From: Thinopyrum elongatum
Lineage: Eukaryota > Streptophyta > Magnoliopsida > Poales > Poaceae
NCBI GenBank assembly: GCA_011799875.1
Contig: CM022301.1
Location: 8,885,570 to 8,949,569, forward strand
Reading direction: 5' to 3'
DNA length: 64,000 nucleotides
Below the pieces are notes generated by a model, which saw only the letters and a program-made list of their open reading frames with translations, had not been told where the DNA came from and did no database searches. Below, one piece after another: positions 1-10,455 of this stretch. The first letter of the stretch is position 1. Each line of letters opens with the position of its first letter. Both the position numbers and the translations under genes were made by a program.

Positions 1-1
1 C

Positions 2-447
2 GGAACACAAGAATATTCTACACCTCCAAACACCCGGAGCAGTCTGACGACTGGGTTACAAATGAACAAACGGGGAATTTTGCCGGTTGGTTGCAGACAC
101 GTCTCATGCATGATGACACTGTTGCAGATGAGCTGTACTTGCTGTCCAAGTTACCATCTTCGACTATATTGACTTTCAAAGGGTATGAGATAAATGGGAA
201 TGCATTTTACACGATCACCCAAGATAAAAAGAGCACCAACCAAAATAGTGGTGTCCGCTTTGATGCAGCAAACACCAATAGGCCAAGCACACATATTATG
301 GTTACATAGAGGAGATATGGAACTTGACTATGGACGTGGTTTGAAGGTCCCTTTGTTTCGGTGCAAATAGGTCAATCTGACAGGAGGCAGGGTAAAGGAA
401 GACCCGCAGTACATAATGACAACAGTGGATCTCAACAATCTTGGTAC
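2..447 (+). pseudogene. CACTA TNP2 C-terminal segment (DUF4216), inverted
   Basis: This + strand segment encodes the C-terminal part of a CACTA TNP2 transposase. It begins with EHKNIL at position 2, then shows ELYLLSK, GYEINGNAFYTI, QDKKSTNQNSGVRFDA, GYIEEIW-like residues, KVPLFRCK and TTVDLNNLG near 440. DUF4216 normally follows DUF4218 on the same strand. Here the adjoining DUF4218 (from 448 onward) is on the - strand and ends APYIE, the residues expected just before EHKNIL. The two pieces are therefore complementary parts of one gene, with this one flipped in place. In-frame stops and frameshifts are present, for example TAG after HIMVT at about 309 and TAG after FRCK at about 370. The protein is not functional. 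Confidence 0.8.
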
Positions 448-2986
448 TCGATATACGGAGCCACCAAGGCGGAGCTTTGTAGAATGTTGATGGTGTGCTT
501 GCGCCCAAGAAGCTTCGTCCTGGCATATTACGGAATTCTTCTAGCGTGCCTTTTCCACCCATGTCTGCCTCATGTTTTTCCGTGATCGGACACCAATCGG
601 GCCTTAAGGTCAGGCATAAAGTCAACACACAACTCAATGACCTCCTCGTTGCATGCCCTTGGAGATGCTCCTTCTGGCATAGCACGGTTAAGAACTATTT
701 CTTTAAGACTCCCATGACCTCTCAAAGGGGAACATTATTGTGTAGAAATATAGGACCCAGAATGGCAATCTCTTCGATAGGTGTTAACTAGGACGTGCGT
801 CATGTATTGAAGAAGGATGGTGGGAACACAACTCGAAACTGACAAGACATGGCAACAAAGGTCATTCTCCATGACTTTGGATGATTTCTGGATCGATTAC
901 CTTCTGCGAGATGCTTGAGGAATGCACATAGCCTTAAATCGGCTAATCGAAATTTTCCAGTAGACGCACCCTCAATGCAACCGGAAGCGTTGCATCATAT
1001 CACGTCGGACAGTCATGAGGGACTTTAGGTTTGCGAACTTTTCTCTGCCATATTTACTATCCCTTCTATATTCGCTGAGAAGCCAGACGCGATCTTCATA
1101 TGAAGAAGGAAATCCAAGAAGATTTCCTTCTCTTCTTGAGGAAGAGCGTAGCTGACATGACCCTGATACTGCTTTGGATCCATTGCCCGTCTTTTCAGTG
1201 CATACGTTGCTGAGTCTAACATGCCTCCGGGTTTTGTATTTGTTGTCTTCCCATACATGCGCAAGAAGCCTAGCAGGTTTACGCAAAGATTTGTCACGGC
1301 ATTCACGTCGATTGCAGAGCGCGACCTCTAGGTCTTTCCAATAGGGTGTCCCAAATTAGTTTCTTCTTCGATGGGTGCGCTGTCCGTCGCGTCATTCGGA
1401 ACAGATTGTCCGCCCCGGATCCTTTCCAAAGATTACTTTTAAATCCTTGCCATATCAAGTAATCATCACCGGTTACGGTGGCGAGGCTTCTTCGCCGTTG
1501 ATTGCCTCACCTTTGAAATGCTTGCCTTTCTTTTACGGGATGCTTGACTCGAGAAGAAATCGACGATGTCCAGGTACGGTACAAATTCTCTAAACATTTA
1601 TCCAAATATATACTGTCGGTCTCATTAAACAGTGCGGCATGCGTGGTTTATCTTATTTGTCTGTCCTGAAAGGTTACTGAGAGCAGGCCAATCATGATGG
1701 TTACAAACAGAAATGCTGGCAGGTCAAATTCCTGCTGTTTGTGCTAATCCCCACGCAGTAAACCTGCTTACTTCACAGCTCTAAAAGTTCTTAACTAATG
1801 GGGTTAGGTACACACAATATCATTGCCGGGTTGCTGGGAGCCTTGGAATGAGCACTGGCATCATAATGAACTTCCGTTCATGCAAAACCAAGGAGGAAGG
1901 TTATAGAACATAGAGTCACAGGCATGTGATGTATGATTGTGCCTATGCTCCCCAAAAGGATTAATGCCATTGCACTTTAACCAACCATACGTTCCTTGCT
2001 CATCTGCAACGTCCTTCCATTTCTCTCAATTTTCTCCACTGCGATCCTGTCAGCGGGACTCTCAACTTCGTCTTTCTTACGGTCTTCTTTGTGCCATCGC
2101 ATCAACTGGCATGCTCTTTGTTTTGGAATAAACGTTTCAAACGTGGTATTATCGGAGCATACCACATCACCTTGAGCGGAATATTTTTCTGGGAGCTTCG
2201 CCCTCAACATCACCAAGGTCTCATGGCCTGATTTATAGCGCAATGACACCGCTACAGGCATGAATTCAATCATCGTACTCGCCGGGTAGAGGATGCAGTC
2301 ATTAGGGCCATGCATGATCTTCTGCACCTCTAACCTAGAGGGAGAAGCCTTCTTTGCTTCATACAGATACTGTCGGGCAATTCGTATCCTTGGGAGCTTC
2401 TTCTTTAACATTATCAGCAAATTTTTAGATCTTGTCAGATACACCATTCTCTGCCTTCCATTGCGCAATTCCAGTGTGCGGTACCCGCTTTTCTGTGTCA
2501 TCTTCGCAATTTGGGTTACAACAATTCTGGGCTGATCCTCTAAAATGCGCTTGAAACTTCAGCCTTTCTCCTTTCACTTGCGTAGTTTATCTTTGCATCG
2601 GCAATGGCCTGACCAACGATCATCAGTGTGGGCTATCATCTGATGCTCCTCTTCAGACTTCTCCCCATTGTTGTGTACCATGGTATTCAGGCGAACCAGT
2701 GCAAGGATAGCCTGGGTCATCCTCTTCTTCTTCATTCTTTCCATAGGACCCCTCATTTCTCCGTGCTGGGTCCAACAGTTATAGCCGGACATGAAACCGG
2801 ACTCAAACAGAGTGAGACGTGAATGGTTTCTTGAGTTAGAGTAATCGATCATTCTTATAGCCAGCACATGGAAAGTACATAAAACCATCCGCCCGCTTGT
2901 TTGACCTCCGTCGCAACCATCAAAGTACGCTCACCATAAGAGAATGGGGGAAGCACACGTCGGGCATCAACATCAGTGCGGCTCAT
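448..2986 (-). pseudogene. CACTA TNP2 transposase pseudogene (element A)
   Basis: Degenerate - strand transposase. The likely start codon is at 2986 (MSRTDVDARRVLPPFSYGE), leading into a Transpos_assoc-type N-terminal region (ESGFMSGYNCWTQHGE near 2780). Next come TNP2 core motifs in order: YEAKK and LEVQKIHGPNDCILY-like residues (2300-2370), LMRWHKEDRKKDE (about 2090), NPFG (about 1960), CMKRKFIMMPVLI-like residues (about 1860), FLFVTI (about 1700), a DTxDSIYLDKC-like stretch (about 1610), KKKLIWDTL (about 1350), NLCVNLLGF (about 1290), the IASGFSANIEGIVNMAEK stretch (about 1070), and DUF4218 with ILGPIFLHN and MGGKGTLEEF down to LQSSALVAPYIE at 448. Frame changes between motifs show multiple indels. 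The enzyme would cut CACTA termini. This copy cannot encode it. Confidence 0.8.
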
Positions 2987-3057
2987 CTTATACACAAAAC
3001 GAAAGAACAAAAATTAATACAAGTTCATAACACACTTGTTCTCATAAAACCATACAA

Positions 3058-3362
3058 ACTCTCTAGCCTAAAGCATTTAAATGCCACAACAAATGCAATT
3101 AAGATCACAAACTAAGGGTAACAATTGGCCAATAGAATAGTGATACCAAGCCTCACTATCAATGGCATATTTTTAATTTTTCTAATCGTCAAGAGCATTG
3201 CATCATTTCATCTTGTGATCATCGACGACCGCGGCAACATACAACTCCAGTTTCATCTCTCTTCTTCAATCTTCAATTATTCTTTCAAATACTCATTTTC
3301 TTTTTCAAATAAATTTAACTTCTCGACAAGAGGTCGGTTGCACTTTCTGGTCAAATACCTCC
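3058..3362 (-). pseudogene. Degenerate coiled-coil/membrane ORF of CACTA element A
   Basis: This is the diverged counterpart of the intact exon at 5729-6034. DNA identity is clear (for example the shared AATGATACCAAGCCTCA block and the AAATGCAACAACAAATGC block), and the exon start GAGGTAT..GACC is recognisable near 3360. The - strand reading frame is interrupted by stops and frameshifts. It sits upstream of the TNP2 pseudogene in the same orientation, as in element B. Confidence 0.7.
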
Positions 3363-4024
3363 TAGATAAAAATCTCTATTCCACTTGATGGGCATAAGGT
3401 CATAAACACGAAATGTAACAAATTAGTTATAAAGAGAATATACCACACCGAATCATAAAAGGCCGACGGACCCACGGGGACGGTCTCCAAACCCTGCCAC
3501 TAGTATAAACAAACAACGTGTAGACGGTAAGAAAATTATACAAGTAACTATCTAAATCACACAAACATGATTTTCTTTATATAAAAGGATAAGAACCAAG
3601 AGGCATCACCAAGGTGGAGCCGGCGATGGGACGGTGAGGCGATCGACCGTGGTGTTAGGACTGGGGAGGGAAGGCACTAAGGTAAACACACATACACATT
3701 CCAAACTAAGAAGTTAATTTGAGCTCAAATTGCATATAAATCAAATAAACTACCACATATAAATACTCCCAAACTAAAACCCACAAATCACTTATACTTA
3801 TAGAGCATTGCAAGAGCTATCTAGCAAAATGAGAGATGAAAGGACCAAAGTTATAACCTTTGCTGAAAAATTGAGGGAGAGGGGGCCATCCAAATCTTGA
3901 ACAAATTTTGGCAAAACTGGAGGATGAGCGCGAGCGAAGAGGGGAGAATAGAGAGGAGAGGAAAGGGGAAAAGAAGCAGAGAGCTCGGGCCGGGACGACA
4001 GGGTTCTATAGGAGAATCTTTAGT

Positions 4025-4306
4025 CTGGTTAGTTGACACAAAAAGGGACTAAAGGTGAGCCTCTAGTACCGGTCGTGACACGAAACTGGACTAAAGGTGT
4101 CATGGGGCCCCCAGCCTGCCACCGCCTGTCACACCCCTTAGTCCCGGTTCGGTCACAAACCAGTCATAGAGGTTCAACATGAACCGGGACTAATGATGCC
4201 CGAACCCCCCTAGCAGTTGGAACGGACTAATGGTCACATTAGATACCGGTCCGTTTCCAAACCAGGAATAATGGGGCCCGTAAAGTCTTTTCTTTTCTAC
4301 TCAGTG
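4025..4306. repeat. CACTA subterminal repeats and degenerate terminus (element A)
   Basis: Several decayed copies of TTAGTCCCGGTTCGG and AACCGGGACTAA in both orientations occur at 4060-4270 and end in TTTTCTACTCAGTG at 4293-4306. Reverse-complemented, this gives a CACTGAGTAGAAAA terminus, which is a mutated CACTA end. Such subterminal repeats are the transposase-binding regions of CACTA elements. No clear 3-bp target duplication can be assigned. Confidence 0.65.
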
Positions 4307-4739
4307 AGTTACCAGTGACGGGCTATACATGTGGCCCACCTTGTATTATTTTCCTGTTTGAATAAGGGTTTTGATTTAGTTCGAGTTAAGGTCAATTTTT
4401 TCTAGGTTGTAGGTATAGCATTATAGCTGATGTGAAACATGGGCACATTTTTTGTTAATTTCTATTTTTTAGGGCATTAAATGAATTCTTAAGTTATCTA
4501 ATGGAGATAAAAAAATTGATGTTAAAAAGGGTAAATGAAGTCTGAAAAAGATAACTTGGCATGGTGTCATGAATGACCCCTAGAGGGTGTGATAAAAATT
4601 GAGAGAGTTGTATGTACTTCGACTTCGAAACTGAGAATATGTGGGGAAGAAGCGAGTTTCAAAGAGAAATTGTCATGGTTGAAGGGGAACACAATTTTTT
4701 TTTCAGCCTTTCCCCTTGGGGCGCTCGCCCTCTTCTTGG
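4307..4739. other. AT-rich spacer between CACTA elements A and B
   Basis: There are no convincing genes in this stretch. A short direct duplication of GGGGCGCTCGCCCTC lies at about 4717-4753, at the truncated end of element B. Confidence 0.5.
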
Positions 4740-4789
4740 GGCGCTCGCCCTCAACACACCAGGGTTCATCTCATTTGAATCTTATATGC

Positions 4790-5543
4790 ATGCACAGCGC
4801 ATACCGGGCATGCATTCAAATCTCGCTCACTTGCGGAGTAGAGGATGCAGATTGTCCAGTAGGGCTCATGCATGTATCTTTGCACCTCGAATCCTGAGGG
4901 TAGAGAACCTTCTGCTGAGACGTACGTACTTTTAGGCAATTCGTTATCCTTTGGAGCAGCTTCTTCTCAGTATTTTCAGTAACTTTCAAAATCCCTTGTC
5001 AGAAAACATTTCTTGCCTTCCAGTTCCAGCCATTCGTGTCGGATACGAGACTTTGTGTTGCGTCTTCGCCAATTTGGATACAACACGTTTTTGTACTGTG
5101 ATCACTCGTAACATGCGATCGAAACTTCAACTTCATTTTTCACTCTCGCTTCTCTATGTGCATCAAAACAATGGACCTGCGAAGATCATCAGCGGGCACA
5201 GTCTGTTGCCTTTTCATCTTCAGCTTCCCCCGTTTGCAGTATCATCGATGTTCAAGGTACATAGGATGATAGTTGTGCAACATATCTTCTCTTCGGGGTC
5301 TTCCATCATAACCCATCTTCTCCGTGCTTAGGTCAAACATTATAGTGTGGCATGAAACCCATTCTCAATCAGGGTGGACGTGAAGGGTTTTTGACAAGAG
5401 TAGACTTCAGTATTACCACAGCAGTACATGGACAACAGATAAAACCATTTGCTTGGTTGCCTCAGCCACTTCGAGAGAAAATATGCAGGCCCCTCAATGT
5501 AGTCGGGGTGCATCGGCACGCGTAGCAATTCCATGTCGGTCAT
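4790..5543 (-). pseudogene. TNP2 transposase N-terminal fragment (element B)
   Basis: The ORF begins with Met at 5543 (MTDMELLRVPMHPDYIEG), a Transpos_assoc-like N-terminal domain. It continues through WFYLLSMYCCGN, a CQKPFTSTLIENGF stretch and, after frame changes, a YWTICILY segment and DLNACPVC at about 4820. These are the residues that precede the TNP2 catalytic region. Nothing past DLNACPVC is present, so the catalytic core is lost. The same segment occurs in element A at 2290-2986. Confidence 0.75.
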
Positions 5544-5728
5544 TCATGCGTGATTATATATTTAAGGTATATCAAAAACCATTACGAAAATATGAATAGA
5601 GAAGTGATGACCAAATCAATTACAAGTCATCATTACATTCTAACCAAGAACGTAGTGATCAAATGTTATTACGAAAAAATAAATACATAAAGTTCATACA
5701 TAGTTATTTCCATAGTTCTCATTATCAA
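5544..5728. other. Spacer between the TNP2 fragment and the coiled-coil exon
   Basis: AT-rich CACTA-internal sequence, probably an intron or intergenic spacer of element B. It is homologous to part of 2987-3057 in element A. No gene was seen. Confidence 0.4.
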
Positions 5729-6034
5729 CTATGTAAAACATTTAAATGCAACAACAAATGCGATCATAATCGCAATGAAGGTAACAATTGATCCAACAGT
5801 ATAATGATACCAAGCCTCATTATCAATGGCATATTTTCTAATCTTTCTAATCTTCAAGCGCATTGCATCCATCTGCATCTTGTGATCATCGACGACATCG
5901 GCAACGTGCAACTCCAATTTCATCTTCTCCTCTTCAATTCTTTTCAATTTTTCTTTCAAATAATTGTTTTCTTTTTCAACTAAATTTAACCTCTCGACAA
6001 GAGGGTCGGTTGGAATTTCCGGTTCACATACCTC
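5729..6034 (-). CDS. CACTA accessory protein exon: coiled coil plus C-terminal membrane helix
   Basis: This open - strand exon of about 101 codons starts after a plausible acceptor (CTAG then GAGGTATGTGAACC) and ends at TAG at 5729. A long charged heptad-rich helix (EKENNYLKEKLKRIEEEKM, then a DDHKMQMDAMRLKIRKIRK stretch) is followed by a single hydrophobic segment (VGSIVTFIAIMIAFVVAF) close to the C-terminus (KCFT). This organisation looks like a tail-anchored or single-pass membrane protein. The sequence is very common in Triticeae CACTA elements and lies upstream of TNP2 on the same strand. Its function is unknown to me. An internal Met at 5959 could also serve as a start. Upstream exons were not resolved. 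Confidence 0.6.
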   Translation of the reverse strand, partial: EVCEPEIPTDPLVERLNLVEKENNYLKEKLKRIEEEKMKLELHVADVVDDHKMQMDAMRLKIRKIRKYAIDNEAWYHYTVGSIVTFIAIMIAFVVAFKCFT

Positions 6035-6569
6035 CTAGATAAAAACATATATGTCACGTTGGTCAGCATAATTCTCATAAACACTAAATGAAACAAATAA
6101 TTATAAAAGATAATATACCACATCCGAATCATAGACCAGACGAGAGCCGACGGGGGCGGATACCAAAACCATGGCACTATATAATAATAAACAATAATAA
6201 AAGTAAGAAAATTATACAAGTAGCTATATAACTCATACAACAAGTAAGATTTTTTTTCTTTTAAAAAGAAGATAAGAACAAGAGGCTCACCACGGTGGTG
6301 CCAGCGACGAGATCGGCATGGGCGATCGATGGCGGTGAGGACGGGTACGGGGACGGGGACGGGGACAATGGTGCACCGCCAAACCTAGACAAATCTTGGG
6401 GAAAATGGAGCTTGGAGTTCGAGCTTGGAGAGGAGAAAGCTTAAGTGTGACTCGGGCGTTTCATCGAACACCTCATGTGCATAGGAGGTGAGAGCAGAGC
6501 AGCACACACCTCCTACACTGGCCGGCCAAAAAACAGAGGAGTGAGCGGGCAGGGGAGAGCATATATATA
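6035..6569 (-). other. CACTA element B leader region
   Basis: Intron-like and 5' leader sequence of element B, including a short GGGGAC/GGGTAC-rich stretch at 6335-6366. No recognisable coding sequence was seen. Confidence 0.4.
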
Positions 6570-6870
6570 TAGGCATCTCTTTAGTCCCGGTTCGTGGCTA
6601 GAACCGGGACAGAAGATACACATTTAGTCCCGGTTCCAGCCATCAACCGGGACTAAAGGGGTTGCATCAGGAGAGAGGGCCTTTAGTCCCGGTTCGTGTC
6701 TGGAACCAGGACTAAATGGGTCAGACGAACCGGGACTAGTGCCTGCCTAGGCCCGGCCGGCGCCCTGGCCGCTCGAATCAGGATTGATGCACCCATTAGT
6801 CCCGGTTCGTAGCTCGACCGGGTCTAAAGCCCTTTTCTGGCCAGGACCAAAGCCATGTTTTCTACTAGTG
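6570..6870. repeat. CACTA subterminal inverted repeats and 5' terminus (element B)
   Basis: At least six copies of TTTAGTCCCGGTTCGTG or its inverse AACCGGGACTAAA occur between 6573 and 6830, ending in the terminal CACTAGTAGAAAAC (- strand, ending at 6870). Adjacent inverted copies could form short hairpins. Arrays like this are the expected transposase-binding sites at Triticeae CACTA ends. Confidence 0.8.
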
Positions 6871-7505
6871 CTAGTGAATGGTATGCACCGTTCGCTCGGG
6901 AGGGGATGTGGAGCGAATGATTACGTCACCGCGTCAAGATTCGCACGTGATCGGAGGGGTGTCGTTAGATCGCGCCAGAACGGTCCAGAGCGAACGTTCG
7001 CTCATTATCACTATCATGTCCTTATTTCTCTTCGGTATTGTGCTTTTAGTATATAATAGATTAATCGCAAAAGAATGGTGATAAACACCGCAAATAAAAA
7101 GGAGCCCCTTTTGCGATGAATGTTTCGAAGCAGTACGCGTCGCAATCACAGGTATTTTCTTAAGTGGTTCCGAGTGGAATGATTAAGCTAGAGACATGCT
7201 AAAAATATGGGATGAGCTAGGCAAATGGTTAACTTCTTTTAAAGGCAAGATTCATTCAATCTGGTGAATCTTAAAAGGTTCCTTTTGTTGCTATTCTATA
7301 TGGCAGCAGGTCTTTTCTACGGCATGACTACCCGCACAAAAAGTCCATTTCTGCGGTCCATTTTTTTTTTTGCGACATGAAGTGGCACCACCCATACCCG
7401 CAAAAAAAGAAGAAAAGAAGTGGTAGAAAAGCACATTTCTGCGGTCCGTGTGGATCTTTGGTCCAAACGCCCTTGACTTTGTATCTAGGGCTCGTTTATT
7501 TCTCA
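6871..7505. other. Unassigned spacer
   Basis: No gene is seen. The stretch at 6885-7010 contains the self-complementary GCGAACGTTCGC at 6991-7002. A GCACATTTCTGCGGTCC/GTCCATTTCTGCGGTCC pair (about 7342 and 7432) is a small internal repeat. Confidence 0.4.
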
Positions 7506-7514
7506 TTTAAACAT
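7506..7514 (+). repeat. 9-bp target site duplication (left) of the foldback element
   Basis: TTTAAACAT is repeated exactly at 8353-8361 on the other side of the palindromic element. Confidence 0.8.
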
Positions 7515-8352
7515 GGGATAATTGGTTTTATACCCCTAGTTGTGTCCCACTCGACAGGATTACCCCTAATTTTCAAAAGCCAGCGGTTCTGTCCAACCCA
7601 CTTTGGTCGTATTGTGCTTTTGCCCTTTGACCGTTTGACCGTCATTTTGAAAACTTCATAACTAATTCATAATAAATCAGAAAAATGCAAATAAGATACC
7701 AAAATGTTTGGGAAAACATCATCTACATGTTAATGTCATTTGCATTCATGAAAAAAGTGTTGAAAAGTGCCCATCCAAGTTACGATACAACCATGAACAA
7801 TAAAATCTTAAAAAGTTCAAAAAATTCCAAAAAAATTGGTGTCAAAGAATGGCAAATGTTTTAAGTGCTTGCCAAGTTTCATCAGGGAATGACATTTGTG
7901 GAAGTCAAGGCAAAAAAAATAGTCAACACTCCAAAATAGATTATTTTTTTTGCCACGACTTCCACGAATGTCATTCCCTGATAAAACTTGGCAAGCACTT
8001 AAAACATTTGTCATTCTTTGCCACCAAATTTATTTTTAATTTTTTTGAATTTTTTTAGATTTTACCGTTCATGGTGGTATGATAAGAGCTAAAAACTCGG
8101 ATGGGCACTTTTCAACATTTTTTTCATGAATGCAAATGACATTGACATATAGGTGATGTTTTTCCAAACATTTTGGTATCTTATTTGCATTTTTCTGATT
8201 TAGTATGAATTAGTTATGAAGTTTTCAAAATGACGGTCAAAGGGCAAAAGCACAAGACGACCAAAGTGGGTTGGACAGAACCGCTGGCTTTTGAAAATTA
8301 GGGGCAATCCTGTCGAGTGGGACGCAACTAGGGGCATAAAACCAATTATCCC
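7515..8352. mobile_element. Mutator-type foldback element, 838 bp, near-complete palindrome
   Basis: Starts GGGATAATTGGTTTTAT and ends with its exact reverse complement. The two arms (about 7515-7930 and 7945-8352) are imperfect inverted copies along essentially their whole length, leaving only a few bases of loop around 7935. The 9-bp duplication TTTAAACAT on both sides is the hallmark of Mutator-superfamily insertion. There is no internal gene. Short ORFs that seem to encode nearly the same peptide on both strands (ANVLSACQVSSGNDI-like) are a by-product of the palindrome. Transcription would give a long hairpin RNA. Confidence 0.85.
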
Positions 8353-8361
8353 TTTAAACAT
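8353..8361 (+). repeat. 9-bp target site duplication (right) of the foldback element
   Basis: TTTAAACAT, identical to 7506-7514. Confidence 0.8.
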
Positions 8362-8518
8362 TCACCGCATGTCCAACTGCTGCATGGGGCACCATCCGTT
8401 GCTGCTGGTGGAGGACAACCAACCTAGCTAGTCGTTAGAAAAAGGTCATTTCCCTCCTGCCTTACTACTCTCTCGCCAGTAGGGAACCCCACCCCCGTCT
8501 TCGCCTGACCAGTCTTAG

Positions 8519-8860
8519 ATTTTTTTTTTCTTGACAGTTACCGCGCTTCATATATCTTTCCAACATCAAAGACGTGCAAACACAGCACACGCACCACACG
8601 AAAACTAACCAGAGGACCACACGTCCCTGCACAACAGCAAATAAAATCCTAAGAAAAGGAAAATAACAAAAAATGACCATGGGCTCTTCTGAGCTGACGG
8701 AAACCGTCGACTGCCGCCGACCACCGTCGCCAGCCAGAGGAAGGAGCGGAACACCCTCTGACCCGGATCCAGAAGCACATCATTGCAGATTGCTGCTTTT
8801 TCAACCGAAGAAATAGCTTCAAAATTATTTTATGGTTCAAATATTCTCTTGGAGAAGAGG
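8519..8860 (-). other. Poly-T-led retroposon-like fragment
   Basis: A T-run at 8519-8530 is followed by GC-richer sequence with ACCACCGTCGCC-like words. This is the appearance of a - strand non-LTR retroposon 3' end (poly-A on the - strand) and is similar in style to the blocks at 10456 and 42056. No coding capacity was recognised. Low confidence. Confidence 0.3.
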
Positions 8861-9144
8861 GTCAACAAAAAATTCTAAAGCATCAATTTTTTCTGCAGTC
8901 TGGTATTTCTGTCCGCGAGTTCTCCCATCGTATAGAACTTTTCACATTTCTAAAATATTTCACTCTCAAATCTTTTGATGGTTTTTAAGTTTCACACAGT
9001 GCAAAAATATTTTATTTTTTAAAAGTTTTTCATATCATTATGTTTTGGGAATTGCACCGCATGACTCTTTTCAGCATAGAAAACAAATTTTGTAGTCTTC
9101 TAAAATTTGAAGTTTGATTGAACTTCTCCAATTCAGTAATGAAA

Positions 9145-9183
<39 letters not shown>

Positions 9184-10455
9184 GACCATTTTATTGTCAA
9201 AAACAAATTTTCGGATGTAGAAATCTCTTCCGCCAGTACATTTCAGACGAACATGTCGACTGCACCAATTCCACAGAAATTTCGGAGAATACTGCTCCAT
9301 TTCCACAGGAATTTAGAAACACGCTTGTATTCGAAACATGACCTCAGATCCCTTCACACACACATACAAACAAACAAAAAAACATGTGTTTACCACTAAT
9401 AACGTCTGCAATCAACAGGCATGCATGCATCCTGGTGTAAATCTGTGCCAAAGGTGATCAAATTTCAGTGGCTCGCCTTTTCCAAAAGAGAGGGACACTT
9501 CAGCCGTTCTTTGCTTCCCCTAGCTCGCTAGCCCTGTTCTTAATCAACAACTTTAATACCTAGCATCCAATTGATCATGGGTCGATGGGTCAAATTAACA
9601 CGCACAAGTTTGTCGTGATCTTAATTATGCCAGGATGTTACCTATAACTCTTAGCACGCAATTCTCGTTATGTATGAAGTTACTATCCTCATAACGGTGA
9701 CGCTAGTGATCATCAAGTTGAATATGGAAATTAAGCGCCATAAAGCGGGAAAAGGTGGGACAAAGAACTCCACTAGCTACACAAGTGGGGGTAGAGGAGA
9801 TCACCGAGAAGCAGACGTTCCGGAATTATACACGCAAGCTGAAACAGAGTGCTTACTGTACGTAGTTGGGCTACCTTGGCACATATGTTGCACGTGAAAA
9901 TACGACGTGATTAAAAGCTGGATGAATGCAATTGGAAAGGCGATGAGCTTTTTGTGTGTGCCGAAAGATGATCTAAGCCATTATTGATTGCATAATTTGA
10001 TAGAATTAATCTTTTGTGCGTACAAGCAACGCTTCTAGTACTCTAGCAACTATTTGGTACAGAATTACTTTGTCTGCTCGAGGGTTAAAACCGCCTTATA
10101 TTATATTTTGTGAGAATGATCCACCGGAAGAAGTTTTTAATGCAGCATGTTTACTTACTGCTTCCATTATTTTCTACTACTTGCTCTTTTTAGAATAAAC
10201 ATAAAAGTCTATATTTATCCCTGCAAAAAAAAGTATATATTTACTTTTGGTACATGAGGACTATTTAGAAACATCGAAAACAACAGGTATGTGTGCATAC
10301 AAGTGCACACTTACACAACGCCTGATACTTGATCTACATAGCAAAGTCAAGAAAACTAAAACTTACCCAAAACACATCATGATTGACTGGTATATTGCAT
10401 ACTAAAAACAATGTTAATTCATATGGGTCAAACGCACATGACATCAAAACCTAAG
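8861..10455. other. AT-rich region upstream of SWEET
   Basis: No convincing gene is present. It holds a (CT)15 microsatellite at 9149-9178, an RY-type CATGCATGCAT motif at about 9420, and a short ORF at 9670-9897 with no recognisable features. It could contain distal SWEET regulatory sequence, but nothing definite can be shown. Confidence 0.4.
9149..9178 (+). repeat. (CT)15 microsatellite
   Basis: Uninterrupted CT dinucleotide repeat of 30 bases. Confidence 0.95.

Larger units (their letters stand above)
1..4306 (-). mobile_element. CACTA (En/Spm) element A, degenerate, left end outside the window
   Basis: An old CACTA DNA transposon read on the - strand. Going leftward from position 4306 it holds a degenerate terminus (CACTGAGTAGAAAA on the - strand, compared with the usual CACTACTAGAAAA), subterminal copies of the AACCGGGACTAAA motif and its complement at about 4030-4280, a broken coiled-coil/membrane ORF at 3058-3362, and the TNP2 transposase from 2986 down to the window start. 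The far terminus is not in the window. All its reading frames are broken, so it is not autonomous. Element B (4.8-6.9 kb) is a second, better preserved copy of the same gene order. A is the more diverged of the two and therefore probably older. Confidence 0.8.
4740..6870 (-). mobile_element. CACTA element B, 3'-truncated
   Basis: A - strand CACTA element whose 5' terminus is well preserved: positions 6853-6870 read CACTAGTAGAAAACATGG on the - strand. Inward lie clean subterminal repeats (6570-6840), an intact coiled-coil/membrane exon (5729-6034), and the N-terminal part of TNP2 (about 4790-5543). Homology stops near 4740, so most of the transposase and the other terminus are missing. Order and orientation match element A. 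Confidence 0.8.

Noticed and set aside
1977..2501. 174-aa - strand ORF as a separate novel gene
   Set aside because: Its motifs (YEAKK, LEVQKI, NDCILY, LMRWHKEDRKKDE) place it within the N-terminal half of the CACTA TNP2 pseudogene.
7817..8058. Similar short peptides on both strands (ANVLSACQVSSGND)
   Set aside because: Caused by the palindromic Mutator foldback element, not by genes.
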